The position numbers and the translations under genes are program-made. From contig QZLH01000267.1 of the NCBI GenBank assembly GCA_003833135.1, forward strand, positions 19,784 to 83,783: a DNA stretch of 64,000 bases. The letters run 5' to 3'. Every line of letters starts with the position of its first letter. Position 1 is the stretch's first letter. This DNA comes from Oehlia diaphana. Lineage: Eukaryota > Glomeromycota > Glomeromycetes > Glomerales > Glomeraceae. The notes beneath the pieces are model-generated. The model saw only the letters and a list, made by a program, of their open reading frames with translations. It made no database searches and had not been told where the DNA came from. Below are positions 50,492 through 62,709 of the stretch, piece by piece.

Positions 50492-53400
50492 GTCATACAT
50501 AATGAGATAACCTGTTATTCTGTATCTAATAATACCACTCCACATACATCGATTCTCCCCTCCCTATGGAATAACAATATATTATTCCCGTGTCTAACAT
50601 CATAATTAGACTTGAATGAACAACTGAAAAATGTTAATTCATCTCATCTGCAAAGTCAATATACAGTATATTCAGTTAGATAGATTATATCATAACTGAC
50701 AAAAGAGAAAAACGTTATATGGTTATATAAACTGTAATGTATCAAAACCAATGTTGACAATTTATTACATACAGTAAGTTTTTTATTATTGTGAGTTCTT
50801 GAATTTGTATCCGTTACAATTGAAATTATACCAATTTTATATATATCAAACAGTTCAGCACAATTCTAGGTATTTAATTTGACTAAATTTTACATTATCT
50901 AGTTATTTATTTATAGTATTTCTATATGTAATTGTGACTTAAAATACGCGTTTAAATTAAATTATGCCGTGTATGCATGCTTTTTGAAGCTCATAGCCGA
51001 AAATCGCTAGACAAGCTCGAAGCAATGAAGGACAAAATATAATTGGATCAGAGTAACATGAATTAAACTTCAGTTTATCCGAACATTTCAGGTATATCCT
51101 TACACTCATTTATTCGAGAAGTAAACACTAATAGCTGATCATACCAGAACCATACTTATACGGAAGGCTGAAAAGCTAATTTTTATTTAACGTACCAATG
51201 ATATCAATGATACAATTAATGTCTTACTTTAATAGTTAATGTCATTATATACTACATATGGATAACCGAAGATGCATATTGCTAATCCCATAGTTGCCGT
51301 ATCTATTATTATACAACCTGAAAGTTAAAGTTTCAGACAAAGAAAATAAATTTTTTTGCAAACAAAATTTAAATATTATGAGTAAATTGGAAAAAAACCA
51401 AAATTATTATTATGTATTTATAATTTACTGTTAACACGATACGTCGATACGAGGAAAAAGAATTCATTCAATTTTCGTAATGTATCCGTTAATTTTTTTT
51501 AAAAAATTTTTTTTCGAAATGAATATTTCAAAATTATGAAAATTTTCATTATTTAAATTATCATTTAATTATTTGTGAATAGAGTTGCAATATATCTCAG
51601 GAACAAACAACGGTTAAAGTGGAGAATATTATATATCTTGCGGATTATGATATTATGAGATATTTATGATATTACGACAGGTAATAATTTTTTGGGCAAA
51701 TATTAAACATATGAGTAAATCTAGTATCTTTACAGTAGATATAAGAGGCGTAAATGGTTTACAACTGGATGGATTTGATCAAATTTATAGTACATTGAAA
51801 TAATATAAAAGTATTTATTAACGTGCCCTATTTTTGTCAAATTTACAAATAATATGTTATTGTGTTAATCGAAAATATGCTGCCTATTATTGATATTACA
51901 ATATTTTTAATCAGCTGCTGCAATTGGAAATATGCCAGGACTTAAGATCTGATCTATTTAAATCGCGTATTAGATATGCCATCCACAGTGTCACCTAAAC
52001 TTGCCTTTCATTCTGCTACATTATTAGATGATTTATATTAGTCCTTGGTCGCAATTGGTAATTCCACTTTTTTTTTTAAAAAAAAAAACCAATATTGATG
52101 ATGATGATAACAACTTGCGGTATACTAGTCGCGTCTTTAAACCTTTAAATGATTATATGGTGGCATGTTATGATAATTCTTTTCTATTTGGTTGATTTTA
52201 TTTTCTTTAAATATCTTAAATCCTTAATTATTAAAAAGTAGAATTAATACTATGGACAAAATTATTAAGGGCAAACTGTTCTTAATAATCACGATATATG
52301 CGGTTATTTAACAATCTGGAATTGACATAGAATTTATAAAGTAGAGTGATAAAAATTTTTTGTGATCTTTTTTTTTTTGCAAACTTGTTAAACCCGAATT
52401 AGTTAGATAATTAATGGAATTGGATTGACGCCTATTTGATTTTATCCAATTCAGGTAAAATCATTAATCTATTCTCCTTATTTGTAAATACGGGATCGGA
52501 TTATACAAATCTAATCCGTTGATCCAAATCCCCCATTAAGAATAAAACAAAAGCGGAAAGATTGAGTGTTGCTCAAACTTTATTCAATTCCAAATCAAAC
52601 CAAATATGGAATGGATTGAGGCGCCGTCAATCAATTCATATTTAATAATTAAGTAATTAATTTAGACTTTATAATGATAAAAAAAAAATTTATTATGCAT
52701 GAGATGGTGGTAAAGAACAGGTTGATTTTGGTGTGGATTGGGAAATTTGATAGTAACCAATCCAAATGAATATGAGTTGGATTAGGCGTCGACTCAATCT
52801 AATTGCCAAGTCATATTTGTGTTTTGAAACACTGTTAATTTTTAAGTTTTATAATAATATGTAGATAATCTTCTAGGTACTAACGGTATAACTGGGCTAG
52901 TAAAATTTCGAATATGAACCAATTAGAGTAAATATTATAATACCAATCTTATACAATTGTATTATCTTTGAGTTTACACGTGTAACTTTTGTCAAATGGT
53001 TTTTATATTTCTAATGCATAAGTTTGACATTTTAAAAGAACAAAGTGAAAGACAAACTCATTTATTTTATTATATTAAAATAAACTTTCTACAAACTATA
53101 ATTGAGATTATTATGAATAAGTAAATTTTAAATATTAAAAAACATTAATTCAATTCAGAAGAAAGAAATATTAAATGGGGTATTATATTATAAAGAAAAT
53201 TACATTAATAAAATATATTTTTATAATATGTTTGATATACCTATGCAGGTATGTACGTTTTGACTCCTTATATTCCTTCGAAATGCAACCTTATTAAAGA
53301 ATAAACTATTTGAATACGTCAATACGACTTAAAATTAGCAACTTTGTGAGAAACGTAAAGGGCTTTTTTTGTTTTTTTTCGGCTAATTTAGATAAACATT

Positions 53401-53773
53401 ATGATAATTAGTATTCAGCATGGTACAAATTTATAAACAATAAACCATTTGTTTTTAATACCTATTTGTATTTCATTATTATCATCATCTGCTATCTCTT
53501 CAGGTGATGTGGTATCTGTTACCCCGATAGGTCTAATTTCAATATCTTTAGACGCTTTTACGAATGATTAAGTAGATTTTAGCGCCCACAATATGTGCAA
53601 TAGAACAACAGTTCGACTATAACCATATCATACTTTGATTACCAAATATTTTATCAGCAAGTGTTTTAAGTTCAGTTGTCCAAGTCATCGGATTCAATGG
53701 CCCTAAACCATTTCCGATCAATTAATTATTTGTTATTCAATTGAACATGGAAATATTACATGCGAATTGAAAT

Positions 53774-55605
53774 CACCTTTATTTCTGGATTCTCGTTCGG
53801 CACTTTCAATTAGTTGTTGGTTAAGATAATTTTGATAGAGAGCCTCACCTTTTAATAAGGAAAATTCAAAATTAAAAAAAAAAAAATAATCATTACATTA
53901 TGTAGAAATTCAAAATTTGTATTTACGACGTTTATCAATCTCTTCCAAAATTTTATGTTGTTCGACAGATAAGGAAGGAAGCGATTGGCTTGTGATATTT
54001 TCACTTAATACGGAACTAGATATAGGAGTAGAAACGTTGCTTTCTCTCTCAGGTATCTTAGGACAAACCAATTCTCTCTTCGTGATTTTATCAATCCACG
54101 AGTTAAATGTTATCTCTAAATCACGTGAAGTAGGCCGCATATCAGGATCATTATCCCAACAGGCTTGACCTTGGAGTAATAGTCAGGTATAATCGAAGTA
54201 ATCTTAGGACGGATTCCTATATACAAAAATTTATCAAGTAAACTTTCCATAAATTGATAATGTGAATATATGACTAAAGACATGTTGCTACCTGAACAAA
54301 TCTCTATTGCTAGGAACGCATCATATTCTCTTCCTTCAAATGGTCATCTACCTGACCATAGTTCAAACATGATCATTCCGATGCTATAAACATCAGCCGC
54401 TCGAGTGTATGGTTTTTTACGCAAAACTTCCGGTGCTACATAGGGAAGTACACCATGAATTTGCACTTCATTTTTGTCGGCAGAAGTATTGTTCCAGCAA
54501 AGACCAAGATCGCTTATCATGGTCCAACTTCCGTCTCGTAAAATATTACCAGTGTGCAAATCTTTCTTTGAAATGATATTATCATGATAGTGATTGGGAT
54601 CAATAAATTGTCTGTTAACTTTATTTTCGAACATGTTTTATGCATAACTCCGACCCAATATTCAATTAGAAAGTCGCTTACGTACAGGAGCCCAGCTTTA
54701 TGAATGGTCACCAACCCAACTGCAATATCTTTAAGTGTGATAATCCTTTGTTCCCAAGTAAAAGTATCAAAATTTCTGGAGTTATTATATTGTCGAAGAT
54801 CCCCATCACGAGCATAAGATGTAACAACAATCAGTTCACGAGTGAATGGACAACGTGGGATACCATAACAGCGCACGACATGAGTAACCAAATTGCTAAA
54901 TTGGTGGTATGCGCTTAACTAATCAAATGTTATGCTATTAGCAAGGAAACAAGAATAAGATATATTTAGCATCGATAAATTGTCACGTACCTCATTCAAA
55001 AAATCTGTTGTCATATTATCGGAATTCAATTCTTTATTTGTTTTAAAATTATCACATTCGAATTCACCTGTTCCCAGCTTCGTTTCCAATTGTTTGCAGT
55101 AGTATCCCATGCTTGTATAGGTCCTTGAGGCCAATGTGCCGTAAATCTAATAATTAATTAACAAGTCAATATTAAATTAGAGATATAACTTATGTTTATT
55201 AACGTAATTGTATACCTACACCGAACTATTACCACCATCTGCAAGATGCTTCACATTTGTAAATTCTTTATATTCTATCCATTCTAGGACTGACCTAACG
55301 TTGATAGCTTTAAGTTGCGCTATTTGAATAAAGTTATCAAGTTCTTTGTTTTCGCTTGACCAATTCGTGAAATTCTTCCGAAAATATTCGCTATTACAGT
55401 ATTGGCACCAGTCATATCCGGTTTTTGAACCCTTGCATTGTTCACATTGGCCAAACGGGGTTGTATTAGAAATGTTGGTTGAATGTTTTGTATGTGGCTT
55501 CTCACCGGAAGTCGATGCCGGTAGTGAGGGGGATCGAGTAAAAGTGAAAGGATTAGTACTAGAATAGCCCGGAACTGATTTAGGAGGGACGTTAGTGGAA
55601 CTCAT
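53774..55605 (-). pseudogene. Kinase-like gene of a lineage-expanded family, broken
   Basis: Exons still readable from 55605: a Ser/Pro-rich N-terminus, a Cys-rich knuckle (CEQCKGSKTGYDWCQYC), LDNFIQIAQLKAINVRSVLE, and a kinase N-lobe with LADGGNSSV in the Gly-loop position and VIILKQI carrying the likely VAIK Lys. Then YGIPRCPFTRELIVVTSYA, WEQRIITLKDIAVGLVTIHK, the catalytic-loop region KDLHTGNILRDG, ISDLGLCWNN (DLG for DFG), and PYVAPEVLRKKPYTRAADVY with IGMIMFELWSGR. Breaks: a frame change near 55020-55035, an in-frame TGA at 54344-54346 just after SGR, and a frame change near 54165-54175 before QACWDNDPDMRPTSRD. Introns and splice signals remain recognisable, so decay is recent. A C-terminal exon (REALYQNYLNQQLIESAERE, near 53790-53850) follows. 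Expanded cytosolic kinase-like genes of this layout are known in glomeromycete genomes; role unknown. Confidence 0.75.
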
Positions 55606-56553
55606 ATCAGCAATATATGGAAGAGAAAAATACTTCAGCTCATAAACTATTGTTCAGAGCACCTTAAATCCTGTGAAAGTATCCACAAGTAGATCTGATA
55701 TGAAATGGGCGTTAGGGTACCGGAATAGTTCTTCCGTTATCAATAATGTTTCACACACATAGGTTGTGAATTTGTATCACTGCTAACAATATCAAAACAT
55801 TTTTTCAGAGCGCCCAGGTTCTTGTTTTCTTGGCATATTAAATTTACTATCAAGTTTCGCGCGAATTGAAAAGTTATGAGCTGTTACTTTCTTCACGTTT
55901 TATGAATAATCTAACTAACGATGAAACTAGAGAGTAGATTTCCTCCGTTCATTCAACACTTTGTGTCGCACTATGGATTGTTTTAGTACTAAAATGTTGT
56001 CTTGATAATTTTCATTTTCAACATACTGTAAATAATCAAGAATGAACTGCATGAATTGTATTCCATGTATTTATTCTAACACAACAATAGCATGTAAAAG
56101 AGTTGATAAATAGTTAATTATCATATATTATTCCTAGTTGTCATAAAGGCGTTGAAACTAGAGCGGGACATCAGGCTGTAGATTGTAAAATATTACGCTA
56201 TTTACGATGTACATTAATGCATGATGCATAATCAGATTTTACTTAATTTAGTAAAAAGTATGGTAACCGAAAAATCGGAAAGTCGGTGGATAGTATTTTT
56301 GCACCGACTTACAAACATTACCAAATTGCCATATTTATTAATGATTTCCTGATTTTCAAATTTTCTAGAAATATCACAATCAATTATTAAAATAGTAAGT
56401 ATAACTTTCAAAGATTATTATATAAAAAGTAATTTGGATTCTTAAAATTGTGTCACTGATTTTCAACACTCATGTTTAAAAAATGGCTGTTGTCCTTTTT
56501 TCGAAAATTGTTTTTTAAAATTTCCTTAAAAAAAAATAATAATAATATAAAAG
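55606..56553. other. Intergenic region between kinase pseudogene and kelch array
   Basis: 0.95 kb, no coding signal on either strand beyond very short frames. Moderately AT-rich, no repeats seen. It presumably carries the promoter of the first kelch gene; the last 60 bp is A-rich. Confidence 0.5.
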
Positions 56554-58483
56554 ATGGTGTCTATATTTATCATATTATCGTGTCAATTATTTCTTTTAGT
56601 GAATAGGTTTGTATATGGACAATTTATACCAGGGCTTCGATTAGGCCATACAGCAAATACCGTTGGAAATAAAATATATTTTATAGGAGGATATAATTTT
56701 ACCAAATCTATTCCAACAAGTGAAATTTTTTATCTTAATAAAGAAACAGATACATGGGAAGAAATAAAAAGTCAAGGAATAAAATTACCATTTAAAGTAG
56801 AACATACAGCTAATATAGGAGGTATTAATCAAGATATAATATTTATTATGGGAGGATTATTAGGAGATACGAATTTATTATATCAATTTGATACTAAAAC
56901 AAATATAGTAAGTATACCAATAATTCAAGGAAAAGTTCCAACAAGTCGTGCATTTATGAGTTCTGTTAATTTTGAAGGAAAAATTTATGTATTTAGTGGA
57001 CAAAATTCTGATGATATATACTTTAATAGTTTTGATATTTTGGATACTATTAATTTAAGATGGGAAATTGGCAGTTTAATTAACGCTCCTACTCCTAGAA
57101 GTAAACATACCTCAACATTAGTTAATAATGTTATTTATTACATTGGTGGTATGCAACTTAATGGAAATTACATTTCAATGAATGATGTATGTAATATTAA
57201 TATATTAATAAGTTTACGTTAATTAATTAATTAATAAGTTTAATTTTTTATTACAGATTTATCAATATGATATTGGCAAAAGTACATGGTCTTTAAAGGT
57301 CTGAATTTCATGTGATAATTGCTTGATCTTGCGCATGATATCAAAATTTAAATGTAATGATTTAAATGTTTCTAGAAAGCCACATTGGCTTTAGGAGATG
57401 CACCAGGACCTAGAGGTGGTCATTCGGCTGTATTAGGTGATTTCTATTTCTTCACCTCTTTAATTATGAATTTTTATCTAATCATGTTTTATAATATATG
57501 TCATGTCATATATGTGTATGTACACTTCTTATAGTTGAAGATAAAATTTGTATATATGGAGGAATTTATTCACCTAAAGAAACAATAGCTATGTTGGATA
57601 CTACCACTTTAGTATGGACAATACCACAATTTAATAATCCTAAAGCACCAAAGTTACCAAACCTTGTTTATCATACTGCTACAATGAAAGATAATTATAA
57701 TATGTTTATTGCCTTTGGTAAGTTAATTTTAAAAAAAAAAAATTATTATTTTAAATGAATCTTTCTAACCTTATGTACTTTTTTTTTTAGGAAATGATAC
57801 AGATGTACGCGTATTAAATAATAATTTTTATATGTTTGATTTTAAAAATTTCCAATGGAATATTTTTACAGTAAAAGAAATTGCAAAGACTAAAGATCCT
57901 GATACTCCAATGGCACCTTCACCAACAAGTCCAGTGGTTGAATCACATAAACCATTTATTATTAGTTTATCTGTTGGATTAGCAGTAATTGGATTAGCAG
58001 CAATCGTAATAATTTCGGTAATAGTTTATAGACGTACAAAGAGAAATCGAGACTTTGAAAATAGAAATTTACCTGAAACTGTTGCAGATAATCCTTATCC
58101 TACCAATTTTTCTCAAAACATGGTAAGTATTTTTCAAAAATATTAATGAAAAGTAAATTTAATTTTTCACTTTCTGTTGGCATTATATCATAAATCGTAC
58201 ATCTCAACACTTTCTATCTTGGCAGATTGGATACCAACATACGCCCACAACGACACGTCAATACAATTCATCTCAACTTCGAGAACAATCTAATCATGAA
58301 ATTATACCATATTATGCACAGCAACTTCGAGAATCACCATATCACGAATTTATACCGCAATATGCACAACAATCAACTCAATTTCGAGAATCTTCTTTTA
58401 TACCGCAGCAAACACAGCAGCCACAAATAATATCACCACCGCAAGAAAGAAATCTAGGAAGTGAACGTTCTCCGTATTATTAA
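56554..58483 (+). CDS. Kelch-repeat type I membrane protein, array copy 1
   Basis: Predicted secretory-route protein. The signal peptide is at residues 1-22 (hydrophobic IFIILSCQLFLLV), and the mature part starts GQFIPGLRLGHTANTVGNK. About six kelch blades follow, each with the GG and Tyr/Trp pattern: NKIYFIGGYNF, HTANIGGINQDIIFIMGG, GKIYVFSGQN, NNVIYYIGGMQ, then across small exons GPRGGHSAVLG, KICIYGGIYS and YHTATMKDNYNMFIAFG. A TM helix follows (PFIISLSVGLAVIGLAAIVI) with a basic stop-transfer YRRTKRNR and a Gln/Tyr/Pro-rich cytoplasmic tail ending SERSPYY. Exon 1 is 56554-57186; four or five further exons share the intron positions of copy 2. A beta-propeller ectodomain suggests binding or wall-surface recognition; ligand unknown. 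Confidence 0.88.
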
Positions 58484-59508
58484 AACTTATTTTTCGATTT
58501 TATTAAAAATAAAGTATCTCAATATCCTTAATTTATATGTATAAATAAAAATCAATTGTGTAACAACCATAAAAATACCCGGGGTACTATTGATTTTTAA
58601 CTGTTCTAAAAAAAAAGGATTTATTAAATTACGCAATGATTTCATAAACCAATGTGTAACCATATTACAATTTTGTTTGTAGTAACTCTCTAAGTGGCTG
58701 CGATTGTTCAACATAAATATAGTTAAAAGAAATTTTAGTTCGTTTGTTAATCTTTTTTTTTTTTAGACATACAATGCAACGTCATTTATAACAAAAGTTG
58801 AAAATTGATTTTATTATAATGGAAATGGAAAAGAATTTTGGAAAAAAAAATTCACCACTGCAGAATCATCTTTTTTTTTGTCATGAGAAGCTAGTTCAAA
58901 TTTGTTAGTTAAGCTGATAATATATGTTTCTTATACAAAGTTACCAAATTTTTTACTTTTCAGTAGTGTAGGATTAGGATAGCAATCAAGTCAATGATTA
59001 TCTGTAATGAAGTTATGATAATGGATCATCCGGATAAACGTATACATATAATAAATATTCGAAAAATAATATTTTTTAATTCCAAAAAAATTTATTGTTT
59101 CAATTGTTTGTCTCTAACCTTAAATTACAATAATTGAATATCAAATTCCGTCTAGTTAAACGGATATAAACTTTAAATTATACCATTCTATTTTCGGATA
59201 TTCCGAATAAGTACAAAAAAATATGATTTTATTTAAGGTTGCATTTGCTTTCAAAATTGTATTTATTTAGAACTTTGTGATACCAAAAAATGCCAACAAA
59301 TCTATTATTAATTTTATGCAAATGAAATTAATCATTAAGCCGGACACAGAACAATTGTTATTTTGGTAGATTATCTTTGTTACGCTAGGAATGAATCACG
59401 ATGGATGTACAAATTCTCCTTTTCTCTGTAATTCATAAATTTATAAAAAGGATGTAATTCTCTTTCGGGGGTTTTTTTTTTAAAAAAAAGAGTACTTTTA
59501 GTCAAAAA
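58484..59508. other. Spacer between kelch copies 1 and 2
   Basis: 1 kb, no gene. The last ~400 bp (from about 59100) resembles the region upstream of copy 3, sharing aaccttaaattacaat, acacagaacaatt, atgtacaaattct-like and cataaa..ataaaaa.ggatg words. It was therefore duplicated with the gene and probably contains its promoter. Confidence 0.55.
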
Positions 59509-61558
59509 ATGGGTTGCAAATTTTTAAACCATCGTTTGATGTTAGTTTTATTAATTCAATTATTTCTTTTGATTACATTATTTGTAAATGGACAATTTAT
59601 ACCAGGACCTCGAACGGGTCACACGGCAACTCTCATCGGAAATAAAATATATTTTACAGGAGGATATAATTTTACAACTCCCAAAGAAAGTGATATATTT
59701 TATTATAATGGAATAGCATGGGTAGATTTGAATAATCAAGTTAGTGGTCAAGGTGCAGATATGCCACCTAAACTTGGACATACAGCTAATGTAGGAGGAC
59801 GTAATCAAGATTTGATATTTATTATAGGAGGTGACGAATTTTCGAAAGTATATCAACTTGATACTAAGACAAATAATGTTACTTCACCAACAATTCTTGG
59901 AGTTATTCCAATTAGGGATAGCTTAATATTTATGAGTTCTGTTATTTATGAAGGGAAAATTTATTTGTTTGGTGGAGGAAAATTTGATATTGAAACTGAT
60001 TTAATTACTTTGTATGATAATCATTATATTTTTGATACTATTAATTTGAATTGGGAAGAAGGTAGCTATATTGGTGCTCCTCCTCCCAGATATAAGCACA
60101 CAGCAACATTAGTTAATGAAATTATATATTATATTGGTGGTATACAAGTAAATAATTCTATTATTTCTTATCCTTCAATGTCCGATGTACGTAAGATTAT
60201 AGATAATTAAAGTTATTTAAAGTATGAGAATTATATTAATAAGTTGAATTTATTATTGTAGATCTATCGATATAGTACTAAATCAAATACATGGTCTTCA
60301 GTGGTCAGTTAATTAAAATTATTCTTTTTTAAATATCACGTGGTATCTAATACGTTAATAACTCTAGGTAGCTAGGTTGGCTCCAGGAAATACTCCAGGA
60401 CGTAGACTTGGCCATTCAGCTGTTTTGGGTGATTTTCTTCTTCAAATTTAAAAAAATATTTTGTTTGTTTTATTTATTTATTTTTTATTTATAGTTGAAG
60501 GCAAAATTTGTATATTTGGGGGAAGCATCGATGGTTCATCACCTACAGAATCAATCGCTATGTTGGATACTACCACCTTAGAATGGTCAATACCATCTTT
60601 TAAAAATCGAAAGAGACCAAATATGCCAACTTTACCAAACTTAGTTTATCATACTGCCACATTAGTAGATAAGCGCATGTTAGTTGCTTTCGGTGAGTTA
60701 TTTTTGAAAATATTTCAATGTAAATTCATTTTACGTGACTTTAATTATTATTTTATTTTAGGAAATGATACGGATAAATCGATTAATGCGATTAATGGAT
60801 ATAAGGGATTAAATAATGATTTTTATATATTTGACTTTAATAATAATGAATGGTACATTACAACAGCAGATGAACTTACGAATCCATCTTCTAATATCCC
60901 AAAGATATTTTCTTCCAGTAGTGCAGGAATATCATCGAATAAACCACTAACTATTGCTTTATTATCAGTTGGAATAATACTAGGTGTAGCTATAGTCGGA
61001 ACAGTAATATATGTATATTATAGACGTAAGAAAAATCAAAGTAAAAATGATATCAGTTATCCAGCAGATTATGTCGGTTATCCAGCAGATGATTCAAATA
61101 TTTCTTATGATAAATTTTCATTCAGTCAACGATCAACTTTATATTCAAGCCAACCATCAATGCAATATCAATCTACAAACCAACATCAACAATTTACACC
61201 TGAACAACGTATCTCAAATAATAATAATTTAACTCAGCCTCAAGGATATATCGGTCAAGAATATTCCATTCTACGAATTCCATCAGATGGTGATAGACTT
61301 TCTAATAATTCTTTTAATTATCGTCCCGGAAGTGAAATTGGAGCTTATTCTCAAAGAAGTGAAGCTCCTCTCCCCCCTCCTCCTTCAACTGATTCTCATT
61401 CTCAAGGAAGTGAAGCTCCTCTCCCCTCTCCCCCTTTAACTGATCCTCATTCTCAAGGAAGTAAAGCTCCTCCTCTCCCCTCTCCCCCTTTAACTGATCC
61501 TCATTCTCAAGGAAGTAAAGCTCTTCTTCCCCCTCCCCCTCCCCCCAAGACTCCATAA
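59509..61558 (+). CDS. Kelch-repeat type I membrane protein, array copy 2
   Basis: Paralogue of copy 1 with the same exon plan. The signal peptide contains LMLVLLIQLFLLITLFVNG; the mature protein starts GQFIPGPRTGHTATLIGNK. Kelch blades: KIYFTGGYNF, HTANVGGRNQDLIFIIGG, GKIYLFGGGKF, NEIIYYIGGIQ, GRRLGHSAVLG, KICIFGGSID and YHTATLVDKRMLVAFG. The TM helix (LTIALLSVGIILGVAIVGTV) is followed by YYRRKKNQ. The cytoplasmic tail is longer than in copy 1: a Gln/Asn/Ser-rich part, then four ~19-residue proline-rich repeats (61342-61555; HSQGSEAPLPSPPLTDP type) ending PPPPPPKTP. Exon 1 is 59509-60186. Proline-rich tails of this kind could bind SH3 or WW domains; that is inference. Confidence 0.88.
61342..61555 (+). 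repeat. Proline-rich coding tandem repeat in kelch copy 2 tail
   Basis: Four copies of a 57-60-bp unit encoding approximately HSQGSEAPLPSPPLTDP. Copies 2-4 are nearly identical at DNA level, including cctcattctcaaggaagtaa, which points to recent expansion. Confidence 0.85.
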
Positions 61559-62709
61559 ACTTCAACATCACAACATATGTTAATGTAATAATAAGTCTTT
61601 ATAAACTTCATAATGGGCAATTAATTCTCAAATAATCTTTATAATATTCATTATAATTCTATTTTCATTATTTGGTCGGCCACTTTCAAACATTAACATT
61701 AAGCGATTTAACAATATAATACATTATCTTTTTGTATTGTAGTTTATACAATATAAATTTTATTGTAAAATACTTCAAAAAATAATATACTTTATTTTGA
61801 TTTTCCCGTCACATTAAAGATATTAAACTTCCGAATTGTGTAATTATTTATTATAAAGAATTTCTATTTATACCTTATAAAAAAATTCCCGAAAATGTCG
61901 ATCGCTTCGGTCAGAAATGAAAAGAATTTTTCTTTTTGACAAACTCGGTTACATATCTGAATTATAAGCGCGTGACAATTTCATAATTTTACGCAGGGGC
62001 GTTGCAACGCACCCCCTTTTTTGGAAATTAAATTTGCCGATCATTTATGATCACGTGATATAGTAAATTATCGTTTTTTTTTGAATAAACGCCGGTGCAA
62101 ATTATGTACTTATTATAGAATCTTTAAAGTATACGTCTTGTGCGTATTTTTGCCTGTTCTACAACTTTACTTACAGTATAAGACTAAAAAGGGTTTAGAC
62201 GACTAACTTTGACTTTTACATATAACATAATATAGGGTGCGTTGCTACTCACCTGCGTATAAATTTCCAATATTATCGTTATTTTTCAAGTATGTTGTTT
62301 GATACATAAAGTTATACCGAAAAGAATGACAAAAAATTTTTTTATCTTTGACAATATAGATAATCAATATTCGGATAAATGTATAAGAGATATCTGAAGT
62401 ACTGTTCTTAACCTTAAATTACAATTTAAAATTGAATATTGGAATTCCGCGGATATTAACATTTGTGTTATTCAGTTAGCACTTCGTGTTGCCTAAAATA
62501 AATGCTTTCCAAATTTAAAGCATATTTGTGGTCAAGCGTACACAGAACAATTATTATAGATTATCATTTTTTATGCAATATTTTTTTTTTGAAACTGGAG
62601 CACACTGGGCGTACAAATTCTATAATTCATAAATCCATAAAAAAGGATGATTCATTTTTCAGGATTTTCAACCCCTTTAAAAAGGTTAAAGGAATATACT
62701 TAATCAAAA
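61559..62709. other. Spacer between kelch copies 2 and 3, with an inverted-repeat element
   Basis: 1.15 kb without genes. An inverted repeat is formed by tacgcaggggcgttgcaacg near 61990-62009 and the complement of cgttgctactcacctgcgta near 62240-62259, suggesting a ~280-bp MITE-like insertion. The region from about 62400 is homologous to the upstream region of copy 2. The minus-strand frame opposite the proline repeat is a shadow. Confidence 0.55.

Larger units (their letters stand above)
48159..53773. other. Long intergenic region with small palindromic elements, no gene recognised
   Basis: 5.6 kb. It contains a telomere-like stretch (48714-48742), four 9-bp gatataatg repeats (49143-49180), a MITE-like palindrome (49497-49839), a hairpin repeat (50404-50491) and patches with GGATTGAGGCGCC or GGCGTCGACTCAATC words (52428-52800). 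Around 50160-50370 several short frames read like a degraded coding stretch (for example KCPYEQVINSQFRPL and LPLQLKCPLHKSNKAY) but with stops; I do not recognise it. The rest is AT-rich with no signal. Confidence 0.6.

Noticed and set aside
61314..61571. Minus-strand ORF with GEEELYFLENEDQLK-like repeats
   Set aside because: Mirror of the proline-rich coding repeats of kelch copy 2; that gene's frame is supported by domain context.
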